Assembly: GCF_036320965.1 (NCBI RefSeq)
Contig: NC_092225.1
Location: 79,977,113-80,041,112, forward strand
Source: Panulirus ornatus
Taxonomy: Eukaryota > Arthropoda > Malacostraca > Decapoda > Palinuridae
Reading direction: 5' to 3'
DNA length: 64,000 nucleotides
The notes under the pieces are model-generated. The model had not been told where the DNA came from, searched no databases, and worked only from the letters and a program-made list of their open reading frames with translations. Position 1 is the stretch's first letter, and each line of letters begins with the position of its first letter. Position numbers and translations under genes: made by a program. This document shows positions 45,671-56,572 of this stretch, piece by piece.

Positions 45671-45835
45671 ATGTGCGTCTTGGACGCACCCGATCTCCAT
45701 TCGGGTAGTCACTTGTTTACCAAATGGCGGCCTAGCTACGTTATATTTCTTTCTTGCGTCTCCCCTGAGGATGTGATTATTACACGAAAGTGCACTTGGG
45801 AACTTATCGTGTTTCATTTCCCCGTGGACTCATAG

Positions 45836-45836
<1 letters not shown>
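45671..45836 (-). mobile_element. Probable Penelope-like element terminal region
   Basis: This lies between the hairpin and an (AT)n tract. Read on minus, CTATGAGTCCACGGGGAAAT followed by GAAACACGATAAG has the layout of a degenerate hammerhead ribozyme: a (CUG)AUGAG-like core, a TCC/GGA stem and a GAAAC. Penelope-like elements are known to carry hammerhead motifs in their terminal repeats. The core here is imperfect, so activity is doubtful. Confidence 0.45.

Positions 45837-45902
<66 letters not shown>
45837..45902. repeat. (AT)n microsatellite
   Basis: About 66 bases of AT between the Penelope-related segment and a SINE-like copy. Confidence 0.98.
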
Positions 45903-45904
<2 letters not shown>

Positions 45905-46150
45905 CCCTGGGGATAGGGGAGAAAGAATACTTCCCACGTATTCCCTGCGTGTCGTAGAAGGCGACTAAAAGGGGAGGGAGCGGGGGGCTGGAAATCCTCC
46001 CCTCTCGCTTTTTTTTTTTTTAATTTTCCAAAAGAGGGAACAGAGAAGGGGGCCAGGTGAGGATATTCCCTCAAAGGCCCAGTCCTCTGTTCTCAACGCT
46101 ACCTCGCTAATGCGGGAAATGGCGAATAGTATGAAAGAAAAAGAAATATA
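45903..46150 (+). mobile_element. SINE-like interspersed repeat, complete copy
   Basis: TCCCTGGGGATAGGGGAGAA, CGTATTCCCTGCGTGTCGTA, GGCTGGAAATCCTCCCCTCT, CCAAAAGAGGGAACAGAGAA and the tail CTACCTCGCTAATGCGGGAA are all present in order. It is framed by (AT)n on both sides. Together with 5673-5904 and 24232-24462 it defines the family best. Confidence 0.88.
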
Positions 46151-46151
46151 C

Positions 46152-46231
<80 letters not shown>
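46152..46231. repeat. (AT)n microsatellite, SINE-like 3' tail
   Basis: About 80 bases of AT. Confidence 0.98.
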
Positions 46232-46233
<2 letters not shown>

Positions 46234-46617
46234 TGATTCAGGGATATACTGGTAGCTACAAGGAAAATAAACACGCTGACCCGAGCGCTTTCGTGAATCC
46301 TCACATCATAGATGAAGTTGGTGAAGTTAGGAGTCGAACGTGAGGCCTAGTGTGACCAGGTAGCCAGCCAGACCCAGCCAAGCACAGGGAAGGTGGAGTG
46401 GCTTGCTGACCACAAGGCAACCGTTCCCTCGGTTGCCTCTACCGTAACTCAGTACCATAATCCCAGTCTATAAGTCCCATGTTTTAGAAAACGGTAGAGG
46501 TGTTACCCCCCGCTGCTGGGGCTCGGCCAGACTGCAGGAGGAAGTTGTGATGGTACGAACACACAAGGGTCTGGGGGGGTCCTGACCCCCTACCTCCCTC
46601 ATGTTCCAGGTTATACA

Positions 46618-46795
46618 AGATGTGAAAAACCAGTCCACCTTGCTGCCCACTCCTGGCCCACCGCCGCCCACCACACATCGCTACAGTCAGTCCACCTTGC
46701 TGCCCACTCCTGGCCCACCGCCGCCCACCACACCCGCTACAGTCAGTCCACCTTGCTGCCCACTCCCCGGCCCACCGCCGCCCACTACAGCCTGT
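46618..46795. repeat. ~57-bp minisatellite x3
   Basis: CAGTCCACCTTGCTGCCCAC followed by TCCTGGCCCACCGCCGCCCA occurs three times. A short AGCTTGTAGCGCCTGTAG repeat follows to 46835. The long minus frame 46484-47443 (319 codons) runs through this, the purine array and the (CA)n tract, and is explained by repeats. Confidence 0.88.
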
Positions 46796-46919
46796 AGCTT
46801 GTAGCTTGTAGCGCCTGTAGCTTGTAGCGCCTGTAGCCTCACACACGTCAGCACGGCAGAACCAGGCAGACGCCCACGTACGTGTACACTTATGTACACA
46901 CACTGACGACCACGAACGC

Positions 46920-47230
46920 GGCCAGGCGCGGAGCGGGAGGGAGAAGTGAGGGAGGGAAGGAGACAGTAGAGGGAGGGAGGAAGGCAGCAGAAAGGGAGGG
47001 AGAAGAGGGAGGGAAGGGTAGTAGAAGGAAACAGTGAAGCAGTAGAGTGGGAGAGAGGCAGTAGGGACAGCAGAGAGGGAAGGAGAGAGGCAGTAGGGAG
47101 ACACATCAGAGAGGGAGGGATTGAGGCAGTAGGGAGACACATCAGAGAGGGAGGGATTGAGGCAGTAGGGAGAGAGGGAGCGAGGCAGTAGGGAGACACA
47201 CCAGAGAGGGAGGGAGGGAAATAAATCTCC
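46920..47230. repeat. Purine-rich repeat (GAGGGAGGGATTGAGGCAGT)
   Basis: AGGCAGTAGGGAGACACATC and GAGAGGGAGGGA recur at ~48-base and shorter spacings. The plus strand is almost all purine, so triplex or G-quadruplex structures are plausible. Confidence 0.85.
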
Positions 47231-47304
47231 TTTCACTGGGTCGGACGCTGACCCCTGCGAAGGTAGAAGAACGTGCGTGTACAGTACTGCCGGGTGAAGG
47301 GGAA

Positions 47305-47349
<45 letters not shown>
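47305..47349. repeat. (CA)n microsatellite
   Basis: About 45 bases of CA. Confidence 0.97.
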
Positions 47350-47351
<2 letters not shown>

Positions 47352-47451
47352 TCAGAGAGAAGTTGTGTACACAGAAAAGACAGACGAGAACACAGAACCT
47401 GATGGTCTATAAGGAGGAGGTAATGCAGTAATAACATCCTCAATTACTGAA

Positions 47452-47575
47452 GATGGAGACAGTAAAGTAGAACAGATGGCTCCTCCCCACCCACCACTCC
47501 CTCCGGCACATCAACCGGTACAGAGAGCAGTGTAATACAGGCAGAAGATACAGACACAGAAATCTTACAGGAGAG
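47452..47575 (+). repeat. Single unit of the 39.3-kb minisatellite with shared flank
   Basis: GATGGAGACAGTAAAGTAGA and GATGGCTCCTCCCCACCCAC, then CTCCCTCCGGCACATCAACC, match one unit of the 39.3-kb array plus its right flank. Here the unit is not amplified. Confidence 0.75.
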
Positions 47576-47694
47576 GGAGAATGGAAGACACGTCTAGATT
47601 TAATTCCCTTCACCAGATACTGTCTGGGAAGAAATTTCGCCTCAGTCTATAATAATATCAAAGTCGAACTACAGCTAAATTATATTCTCATTCC

Positions 47695-48049
47695 TGGATT
47701 GACTTATTCTCTAATAACAGACATCATTGAAGTTCTTATCGAGTCGTAGTCTGGAGATATAGTGATGGATTGACTTATTCTCTGATAACAGACATCATTG
47801 AAGTTCTTATCGAGTCGTAGTCTGGAGATATAGTGATGGATTGACTTATTCTCTGATAACAGACATCATTGAAGTTCTTATCGAGTCGTAGTCTGGAGAT
47901 ATAGTGATGGATTGACTTATTCTCTGATAACAGACATCATTGAAGTTCTTATCGAGTCGTAGTCTGGAGATATAGTGATGGATTGACTTATTCTCTGATA
48001 ACAGACATCATTGAAGTTCTTATCGAGTCGTAGTCTGGAGATATAGTGA
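47695..48049. repeat. 71-bp minisatellite x5, near identical
   Basis: TGGATTGACTTATTCTCTGA starts units at 47695, 47766, 47837, 47908 and 47979. The only change I see is CTAAT for CTGAT in the first unit. Homogeneity indicates recent amplification. Confidence 0.96.
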
Positions 48050-48179
48050 TGGTCTACACCGTGACCAGATATCTGGTTGTGGATAACATTCCAGTGTTCT
48101 AATAACATGAGGAACACTTGCTCAACCCCGGTCTGTTCTGGGTCACATGTCCATCCCTTGAACGTCATTTATGTCAATT

Positions 48180-48420
48180 CTGGTTATAACATCCCTGTTT
48201 AACATGACATTATTATGTGGCATAATCTACCTTAGAATTATCCTGCATATTATAACATGAAACTATCATGTGGTACATCATAGCATGACATCATCATGTG
48301 CATATTGTACCGAAATCATTATGTGGAAATTATAACGAAATTATTATGTGGTATATCATAACATGACATTATCATGTGGCATATTACAATATGAAATTAT
48401 TTTGTAAATTATCGACAGTA
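48180..48420. repeat. Degenerate repeat (ACATGACATTATCATGTGGC)
   Basis: ATTATCATGTGGCATATTAT-type units recur six or more times at spacing of about 30-45 bases. Each unit carries a small CATGACATYATCATG inverted repeat. Confidence 0.7.
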
Positions 48421-48890
48421 ATATTAAGAAATTACTAGCATATCTCTTTGCCATCTGCTTTTCCTTTTTTAGAGGAAAATTCAGAAATATTAGAGTCTTG
48501 CCTTTACAAATAATATTTTTTCAACGTCAGAATCCATCTTACAACACTGCTATAATTTTAGTTATCTTTCTCTCCGACAGTGTCTGGTGGCCAGAAGTGA
48601 AGACCACATTCCAAATGCGGTCTGACTCAGTTGTCGTCTTTCGTTCTACAGTTCACATACTTACATGTATAACGCAGTATTCTGAGTACGAACTTATTCA
48701 CTAGCATTTATGACTTTTTTTTTTTTTTTTACGCGCAGGAAATATAGGGGGTCACGTTGAACGAGTGTGTCGTGTGAGTAGCGTGTGGTCCAAGTGTCAT
48801 GTGTGAGTTCGAGAGATTACATGTTTTGTGGAGAGCGATTGGCAGCTAGCAGACCACGTGTGAGGTAGGCAGACAGACATGACTGCTACT

Positions 48891-48891
<1 letters not shown>

Positions 48892-48972
<81 letters not shown>
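48892..48972. repeat. (GA)n microsatellite
   Basis: About 80 bases of GA. Confidence 0.98.
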
Positions 48973-48974
<2 letters not shown>

Positions 48975-50577
48975 CCTCGATTGCAAGACCAGTTCCGCAA
49001 CCCAAACGGGAGAGAGGTGGAGCCATCATGACATTACTGTAATCATCTCATAACTATTCACAGTGACCAGAGGGAAATTACCTCAGTTACCCCATGAGTG
49101 ATCTTCCCCCTCCCTCCCCCGCGACCCCGAAACCTCGAGGATCCAGCGAAAACGGAGCCACATCTCGCCATCAGCCGCCACAACCCAGCCTGACACATTG
49201 CTAACGTTATGATTATTACCAGTGCCTTACCATCTGCATCTCTGGTATTACCAAAGTTATTGACAAACGCGAACCCTCTCCCCCCCCTCCTCTCTCTCTC
49301 CCTCCCTCTCCCTCCCTCTCTCTCTCCCTCTCTCCACTACACCTCCATTATCATCGTGAGCAGGTGAACAGAGCCACGTCTCGCCTCGTAACTGGTTCCA
49401 TGTTTAGTTAGAATGATCTAGAATCGTCAGTTTTTATAAGTTTTCATAATATGATTTTGAAAACTACAATCTCCAGCGATAACGTCACTTCTACTTTTTT
49501 ACGTCATCTCGCCAACACAATGATCACCAACATTAGATACACAGCTTTGATTGAGTCTCCTACTCTATCACCAACAATTTTGAACACGACCCCTACCACC
49601 TCCACCACTATCTCCAACACCTACACCATTCACAACACAGATGGAGTGTTACCCTCCACCAACACATGACGTCTGTCAAATATGTGATAAGCTACATATA
49701 ATGCCACGGCCTACATGTATATATTGTTATTGAGAGATGTCTACACTCGAGTAAACTTTCTATATGTGTTATTATAATACTGTTATAATAATGTTTTGTT
49801 ACTCAGCTGGTATGTATATACATGTACGTATACACTAGGATAACAACAAATGTATCCGTTTACGTAACTACGTCACTCTATACATTGTATCATTTCATTT
49901 TCCACAATCTTCGACAGGTGCGAGAGGCTACGGGTTTATACCATCAACACACGAACCGTATCGCACTGCACTAACGACTTTGTACACCACACACTGTTTT
50001 CTGTAACGTCAACAACAGGAGGAACTTTAATAAAAAGGGATACACTGGGTTTCTTACATACCTCATTACATATTCTGTGCACTGATGAATCGCCTGTAAG
50101 ACTTACAATGACAGATCTAAAAACTTTTTTTGATGTATCCAACTAATACGTATGTCCAGATTTATCTTCCTATTCTAAAATAAATCATACTTTTCCATTT
50201 CCTCTTTCAAAATCTGTTTATTTTTCACCTGGATGAAGCCGAGGCTGATCTATATGTGAGCGAGTATGACCCCAAGGCCGACCACATAGGAACCACCACT
50301 GTTCTCATGACCTGTGGTGTGGGCTTCATAGCAGTGAGACCTGAACCCGCGCCACACGACCGGCTGCTGCTTCCCATAGTTTCTGCGAGGAAACCCATCA
50401 CCCGAGGATGGACCGTTATTATTCATTTCTCTCCAAATCTACATAAACAATGAATATTTCCCTACGGTGTTGTCCTTACCTCCTCTTATAACATTTTGCC
50501 ACATTCAAAAGTGAGTTGTACACAAACCTACGGAGCTCAAATGACACCTAGAGAACGGATGTGTAGAAACTGTGCCG
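48973..50577. other. No gene recognised
   Basis: Unique sequence with a C/T-rich stretch at 49275-49336 and AT-rich sequence around 49690-49850. The short frames are without domains. Confidence 0.4.
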
Positions 50578-50632
50578 TTCTTCGTCATTTTCTGCCGCTG
50601 CCTCACTCACGCAGGAAACGGCGCACAAGCAC
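50578..50632 (+). mobile_element. Remnant of the LINE/SINE 3' tail
   Basis: TTCTTCGTCATTTTCTGCCG, CTGCCTCACTCACGCAGGAA and ACGGCGC resemble the shared tail (TTCGTCTGTTTCCTGGCGCTACCTCGC-ACGCGGGAAACAGCG). No (AT)n follows. Confidence 0.4.
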
Positions 50633-50769
50633 AAACAATAAACTTCTCTGCCAACTGTGATGGCTGCGACTGGGGCGAGCTGTACCATACTCAATACTAT
50701 GGGAAAAGAGTCCATCTGTTGTTGACATGTCCGGCTGTGTGCACGTCTGAACGTTGTGTACAGCGATGG

Positions 50770-51075
50770 GGACGTGGAGGAGGTCGGGGGGGGGGGGGAT
50801 GCGGAGGTAGGGGGGGAGTCACGGATATAGAAGGGGGGTCTGGAGGGGTAAGGATAGAGAAGCAGGGGGATGACGTAGGAGGGTGGGGGGTTACATGTAT
50901 GGTGGTGAGGACACGGGTGGCGCTCGCTGTGGTGCGGGAAAGTGGTGGAGGTTGTGATGTGGTAGGAGAGGGAGGAGGGGGAGTTTGTGGTGTGGTTGGA
51001 GGAGGATGGAACTGTGGAGTAGTATGGGTGGGAGTTGTGGTGTACTTGGGTGAGGGTGGGGGAGAGTAGGGGGAG
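50770..51075. repeat. G-rich degenerate repeat (GGAGGTTGTGGTGTGGTTGG)
   Basis: GGGAGGAG, GTTGTGGTGTGG and TGGGGG words recur, with a G run near 50788-50799. Runs of G make quadruplex formation plausible. The open frames on both strands (50572-51069 plus, 50548-51153 minus) are composition-driven. Confidence 0.7.
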
Positions 51076-51085
51076 TGTAGATAAG

Positions 51086-51086
<1 letters not shown>

Positions 51087-51138
<52 letters not shown>
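51087..51138. repeat. (GT)n microsatellite
   Basis: About 52 bases of GT. Confidence 0.98.
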
Positions 51139-51139
<1 letters not shown>

Positions 51140-51253
51140 GGATTTCTAATCATATGCTAAATGCTGCAGGTCGGGTGTACCGTGCAGTCTCACGCTAACT
51201 GTACAGTTGTTCACCGGAAGTGCACAGCTGTAGACTCCCATGTGCAGCAGCCA

Positions 51254-51279
51254 CACACACACACACACACACACACACG
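51254..51279. repeat. (CA)n microsatellite
   Basis: About 26 bases of CA. Confidence 0.95.
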
Positions 51280-51499
51280 TCTCTAGAAAGGAAAGATGAG
51301 ACTTGAGAGGAGGGAAGAGCCTGCCTCTCACACTGGAGGAAAGTATAAAATTGCAGAAGGTAATAAGAATAATGATAATACTTCAGGGTAATTTTTAACA
51401 ACAGTAGACGGGAAGTGCGTCCTTATATACAGACGCTCAACCACTGTCATGGTGTACAGGCTGATTAAGTTACCTGACGAACCAGAGAAAGTGTTTAGC

Positions 51500-52217
51500 G
51501 GTACGATGATGGTACAGCTAGGACGGTGCAGGTGTGGTACGATGATGGTACACCTAGGACGGTGCAGGTGTGGTACGATGATGGTACACCTAGGACGGTG
51601 CAGGTGTGGTACGATGATGGTACACCTAGGACGGAGCAGGTATGGTACGATGATGGTACAGCTAGGACGGTGCAGGTATGGTACGATGATGGTACACCCA
51701 GGACGGTGCAGGTGTGGTACGATGATGGTACACCCAGGACGGTGCAGGTGTGGTACGATGATGGTACAGCTAGGACGGTGCAGGTATGGTACGATGATGG
51801 TACACCCAGGACGGTATAGGTGTGGTACGATGATGGTACAGCTAGGACGGTGCAGGTATGGTACGATGATGGTACACCCAGGACGGTGCAGGCGTGGCAC
51901 GATGATGGTACAGCTAGGACGGTGCAGGTGTGGCACGATGATGGTACAGCTAGGACGGTGCAGGCGTGGTACGATGATGGTACAGCTAGGACGGTGCAGG
52001 TGTGGCACGATGATGGTACAGCTAGGACGGTGCAGGTGTGGTACGATGATGGTACACCTAGTACGGTACAGGTGTGGTACGATGATGGTACACCTAGGAC
52101 GGTACAGGTGTGGTACGATGATGGTACAGCTAGGACGGTGCAGGTGTGGTACGATGATGGTACAGCTAGGACGGTGCAGGTGTGGTACGATGATGGTACA
52201 GCTAGGACGGTGCAGGT
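51500..52217. repeat. 36-bp minisatellite, about 20 copies
   Basis: Units contain GGTACGATGATGGTACAGCT followed by AGGACGGTGCAGGTGT, with CACCT/CACCC/CAGCT variants. The 36-base period keeps frames open on both strands: 51449-52339 plus (296 codons) and 51328-52428 minus (366 codons). These products lack domains beyond the repeat. A CTGTCTGTGTCC-rich stretch follows to about 52300. Confidence 0.96.
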
Positions 52218-52599
52218 GTGGTCTCTGTCTGCCTGTGTCCATCTGTCTGTCAGTCTGTCTATATCTGTGTCCGTCTGTCTGTGTCCTTCCCCTCCACCTA
52301 CTGTCGCTACTTTCTGCTACATCACCTGACCCCGGGTGACCTGACCGGCAGGACCCCAGGTCACCAGACACCCTGACCCGGCTGTTGGCCCCCAGGGATC
52401 GCCACCAGTCCCGTAACATCAGTAACATGTACAGATGACCACCTGTACATCCACCCCCCCTCCTCCCTCCACGTTACGTAACACAGCCCAAGTAACGTCA
52501 GTCTTGTTGTTTCACTGACCAGTAACAAAGTACCTGTGTTACCGGTATAGCTTCTTCACCATCACCATAGCACTCTATAGCAATTACCATCACAATCTC

Positions 52600-52870
52600 A
52601 CCATCACCATCATGGTCACCACCACCTCACCATCATGGTCACCACCACCTCACCATCTCACCACCACAACCCAGGCGGCATCGTCGCCCCTCACTATCAC
52701 CCTCACCATCATGGTCACCACCACCTCACCATCTCACCACCACAACCCAGGCGGCATCGTCGCCCCTCACTATCACCCTCACCATCATGGTCACCACCAC
52801 CTCACCATCTCACCACCACAACCCAGGCGGCATCGTCGCCCCTCACTATCACCCTCACCATCATGGTCTA
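52600..52870. repeat. 76-bp minisatellite x3
   Basis: ATGGTCACCACCACCTCACC starts units at 52635 (partial start ~52612), 52711 and 52787, 76 bases apart. Each contains ACAACCCAGGCGGCATCGTC. The units are nearly identical. Confidence 0.93.
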
Positions 52871-52928
52871 CGCCCACCTCCGCGTGTCCGGCCCGTCACT
52901 ATCAACACTTTCACTCTCTGACGCACAC

Positions 52929-52952
52929 CTGTGTGTGTGTGTGTGTGTGTGT
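52929..52952. repeat. (GT)n microsatellite
   Basis: About 24 bases of GT. Confidence 0.93.
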
Positions 52953-52996
52953 ACCTAAGTAACCTATGAAGGGTCTACTCACATGTTCTCTCGCTG

Positions 52997-53390
52997 TAGC
53001 ACCAGGTGTTTGCTATACTGTAATACGTAGTGTTTGCCGTGCTGTAATACCAATTGTTTGCTGTACTGTAACACTTGAAATATGTTATAATGTAACACCA
53101 GGTGCTTGCTGTACTGTAATACCAGGTGCTTGCTGTACCGTAACACCAGGTGCTTGCTGTACTGTAACACCAGGTGCTTGCTGTACTGTAATACCAGGTG
53201 CTTGCTGTACCGTAACACCAGGTGCTTGCTGTACTGTAACACCAGGTGCTTGCTATACTGTAACACCAGGTGCTTGCTGTACTGTAATACCAGGTGCTTG
53301 CTGTACTGTAATACCAGGTGCTTGCTGTACTGTAATACCAGGTGCTTGCTGTACTGTAACACCAGGTTCTTGCTGTACTGTGCGACCACA
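52997..53390. repeat. 24-bp minisatellite, about 16 copies
   Basis: ACCAGGTGCTTGCTGTACTG followed by TAAC or TAAT. The first four units are degenerate and the rest nearly uniform, which suggests growth from the right. Frames stay open on both strands because 24 is a multiple of 3. Confidence 0.95.
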
Positions 53391-53792
53391 CACAAAGTCT
53401 TTTACACGCACACCTTATTGTCTTCCACACGCACACCTTATCTCCCACACAAAACTTGTCTTTCTCACACACCTTGACTTCCACACACAACTTGACTTCT
53501 ACACACTCCTTGTCCTCCACACACATACCTTGACATCCATACACAGCTTGTCTTCCATCCTACACACACCTCGACCACACACACGTCTTCCACACACACC
53601 TTGACTTCCACACACACACACACACCTTGCCATCTATCCCACACACATCTTTACCACACACACACACACACACACACACAGACAACCGTCTTGTCTTCCA
53701 CACACACCATGACTACACATACCTTTACCACACACATCTTTACCACACACACACACACATCTTGTCTTCCACACACACACACCTCTTGTCTT

Positions 53793-53830
<38 letters not shown>

Positions 53831-53870
53831 TGATTTACACACCTTGTCTTCCACACACACGTCGTCACCT
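53391..53870. repeat. CA-rich degenerate repeat (CACACACCTTGTCTTCCACA)
   Basis: CTTGACTTCCACACACAC and CTTGTCTTCCACACACAC units of about 20-30 bases recur, with embedded pure (CA)n tracts near 53658-53680 and 53795-53828. Confidence 0.85.
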
Positions 53871-54156
53871 TGATCCCATGTACTATGGTGAGACAGATCT
53901 GCTACATGTGTTGAGAATATCGTGTGTTCAAGAGTAATCCCTTAAATCATATAATTGCTTGAGTCTTAATACCAGACGCTTGTGTATATACTTCCACGCA
54001 CTCACTCAGACACGAGACACCTCAGCCAGAGCAACACACCCCAGACTGACCTCGAGTGTGTTAACCACACATGGGCCCACATGTACGTGTATGTCAACAT
54101 GGTGTGGGAGTTCGTGTACACTAACCAACCTTGTGGCTGTTGACCATATCATTACT

Positions 54157-54159
<3 letters not shown>

Positions 54160-54203
<44 letters not shown>
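54160..54203. repeat. (CA)n microsatellite
   Basis: About 44 bases of CA. Confidence 0.97.
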
Positions 54204-54206
<3 letters not shown>

Positions 54207-54262
54207 TTATTGCTTCACCTGAATGATCCGTTTGTTGGTCAGCAACTCACTCACACACACTC

Positions 54263-54266
<4 letters not shown>

Positions 54267-54326
<60 letters not shown>
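54267..54326. repeat. (TC)n microsatellite
   Basis: About 60 bases of TC. Confidence 0.98.
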
Positions 54327-54328
<2 letters not shown>

Positions 54329-54504
54329 CTCTATATGTGCGTAAGGACGGACCGTCCGTATCTGGGAGGCAGTGGGTTGGACCATGGGAGACACTGTACG
54401 TGATGCAGAGGCTTCCCGTACGTGAATAATCGTCTGGAGGGACGTGGCTGACCATACGCAGAAGTGTTACCTGTACGCTTAGTGTCCGTGGCTGTCTGTA
54501 CATG

Positions 54505-54930
54505 GAAAAGACCGTTAGGTCGAGGTTGTACGTACGAGGGAGACCGTCAGGTTGAGGTTGTACGTACGAGGGAGATAGTCAGGACGAGGTTGTACGTAAG
54601 TGGGAGACCGTCAGGTTGAGGTTGTACGTACGAAGGAGATCGTCAGGTTGAGGTTGTAAGCACGAGGTTGTATGTACGAGGGACATCGTCAGGTCGAGGT
54701 TATACGTACGTGGGAGATGGTCAGGTCGAGGTTGTAAGTACGTGGGAGATGGTCAGGTCGAGGTTGTACATACGTGGGAGATGGTCAGGTCGAGGTTGTA
54801 AGTACGTGGGAGATGGTCAGGTCGAGGTTGTAAGTACGTGGGAGATGGTCAGGCCGAGGTTGTAAGTACGTGGGAGATGGTCAGGTCGAGGTTGTAAGTA
54901 CGTGGGAGATGGTCAGGTCGAAAGTACGAG
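54505..54930. repeat. 32-bp minisatellite, about 13 copies
   Basis: GTCAGGTCGAGGTTGTAAGT followed by ACGTGGGAGATG. Left units vary (ACGAGGGAGACC, ACGAGGGAGATAG). The right part is more regular. Confidence 0.94.
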
Positions 54931-55189
54931 GGAGATCGTCATGTAGGAAGAGGTTGTTAAGTACGCCAGAGATCGGCAGATGGCGGATGGAGGTACGTGG
55001 GGGGTGGTAAGGTCATGGCAGACGGTACGTGAGAGATGTGCGTGAGGCCCTCGGGACGTGAGCAATGGTAAGGCAGCCACACAGCTCGGTACTGGGGCTC
55101 CTGCCGATCCCCCGGGCCAGCCTTGGCAGGACTCTGGACACCCTCCTGGACCGGACGCATTGGTCAAGCTGAACTGGAACCCTCGCTGG

Positions 55190-55445
55190 AAAAGCTGGAA
55201 TGATCTATTTGTACTGGATGGGGAGGGAGTTCTACCCCATCTGTTGAACTACCTTCATCGTACAACATTTTTTTTTAAGCGTCACTACTACGCTGTCCAG
55301 ATCCTCACATTCCAGCAGATCTCTTTCATCCACCAGTCAAAAGATGACAGTGTTTCCTGACATCATCTTTAAAAAGTTTCTTGCTTAACTTCACGTCGTG
55401 ACCTCTGGTTGTCCTGTCCTTGTAGGCTTCCAAGACCTGTTCACT
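55190..55445 (-). mobile_element. CR1-like LINE 3' end
   Basis: Words TACTGGATGGGGAGGGAGTT, TACCCCATCTGTTGAACTAC, TTTCATCCACCAG, AAGTTTCTTGCTTAACTTCA and CGTCGTGACCTCTGGTTGTC run in the same order as at 58500-58730. On the minus strand this is the 3' part of a CR1-like element. No RT motif remains. Confidence 0.65.
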
Positions 55446-55461
55446 GTTGACATCACCAGAC

Positions 55462-55462
<1 letters not shown>

Positions 55463-55494
<32 letters not shown>
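55463..55494. repeat. (GT)n microsatellite
   Basis: About 32 bases of GT. Confidence 0.96.
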
Positions 55495-55497
<3 letters not shown>

Positions 55498-55619
55498 CAT
55501 GTTCACGTGAGGAGGGACTTACGTTAAAGATACTACTGGTCGGACTTACGACAGAATGTTACAATTCCTAAATACCGAGACCTGGCGGGACACACAAGGG
55601 TTACGTCAAAGGCCAAGAG

Positions 55620-55925
55620 ATCGTACCAAAAGGTCGTATCATGGAGCTAAAGGGTCGTACCATCGTAATCAAGGGGTCGTACCATCGTACTCAAGGGATC
55701 GTACCATCGTACTGAAGGGATCGTACCATCGTACTCAAGGGGTCGTTCCATCGTACTCAAGGGGTCGTACCATCGTACTCAAGGGGTCGTTCCATCGTAC
55801 TCAAGGGGTCGTACCATCGTACTCAAGGGGTCGTACCATCGTACTCAAGGGGTCGTACCATCGTACTCAAGGGGTCGTTCCATCGTACTCAAGGGGTCGT
55901 TCCATCGTACTCAAGGGGTCGTACA
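55620..55925. repeat. 22-bp minisatellite, about 14 copies
   Basis: GTCGTACCATCGTACTCAAG followed by GG, with GTTCC for GTACC in several copies. The reverse complement (CCCCTTGAGTACGATGGTAC) is related to the 24.8-kb unit (17 of 22 positions with one gap, by eye). The plus frame 55556-55957 cycles with the repeat. Confidence 0.95.
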
Positions 55926-56483
55926 GTAGCCACCACAACAATAAGATGACCTGGTAGATTCACATGAAGGTCGCCCGTCTACCGTAATCAAGGAACACCA
56001 CACTCTGGATGGCACGTTCCGTTCCGAACAACACTACGTTACCGTAACTTTACCACTGATAATAATTATGGCTTAAAGCTGTTATATAGTCCCACCTTAC
56101 GTTGTCAGGTTCACCATGTTGTTGCCACCTGTCGCCTGTACCAGTCACCTAAACCCGGGTCAACTGTCGTCCCCAAACTCGTAATGGAGTCTTTGTCGTT
56201 TCCTGTTGGCCAGCGACAATGGCATCTGCTTCTCTTGTCCCACCTAACTGTTCCCGCTTACGTAATGCGTCTGTTGTTGTTGATGATGATGACCTCGTCT
56301 CGTGCTGCCTCCTCGCCAAGTGCGTCAGAGGGTTCCCAGGTCATGTGTTTACATATACATATGTATTTCATACCACTCCAGTAAATATGTAGGCCCTGGA
56401 ATGTTCGTATACGTGTTTCTTAATCTCTGTATACATGTATGTGTGGTTGACCACTAGAACACGACGACAACACGGTTCTTGCT
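55926..56483. other. No gene recognised
   Basis: Unique sequence. A small run of GTTGTTGATGATGATGAC lies near 56273. No domain is recognised in the short frames. Confidence 0.4.
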
Positions 56484-56572
56484 TATGATGGCTTGACCTT
56501 TGACCCAAGCCTCACAGGTCATATCAAACATCAGGTCATCATATCACGGATCATATGGTCGTGCTCAAGGGG
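56484..56572 (+). repeat. Dispersed repeat D with a single minisatellite-type unit
   Basis: ATGATGGCTTGACCTTTGAC and CCAAGCCTCACAGGTCATAT match copies at 13158 and 23108. After ATCAGGTCATCATATCACGG comes ATGGTCGTGCTCAAGGGG, one lone unit of the 21-22 bp minisatellite family. Confidence 0.6.

Noticed and set aside
46484..47443. 319-codon minus frame
   Set aside because: It passes through a (CA)n tract, a purine-rich array and a 57-bp repeat. Its composition is explained by these and it has no domain.
48780..48900. SINE head next to the (GA)n tract, by analogy with other microsatellite-SINE pairs
   Set aside because: Neither flank contains the GCCTCCGTG or TAGTGGTTAGC words; no SINE is present.
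51328..52428. 366-codon minus frame (HRPSCTIIVP repeats) and 296-codon plus frame as genes
   Set aside because: Both derive from the 36-bp minisatellite. Neither has a domain outside the repeat, and two overlapping antisense genes made of the same repeat are implausible.
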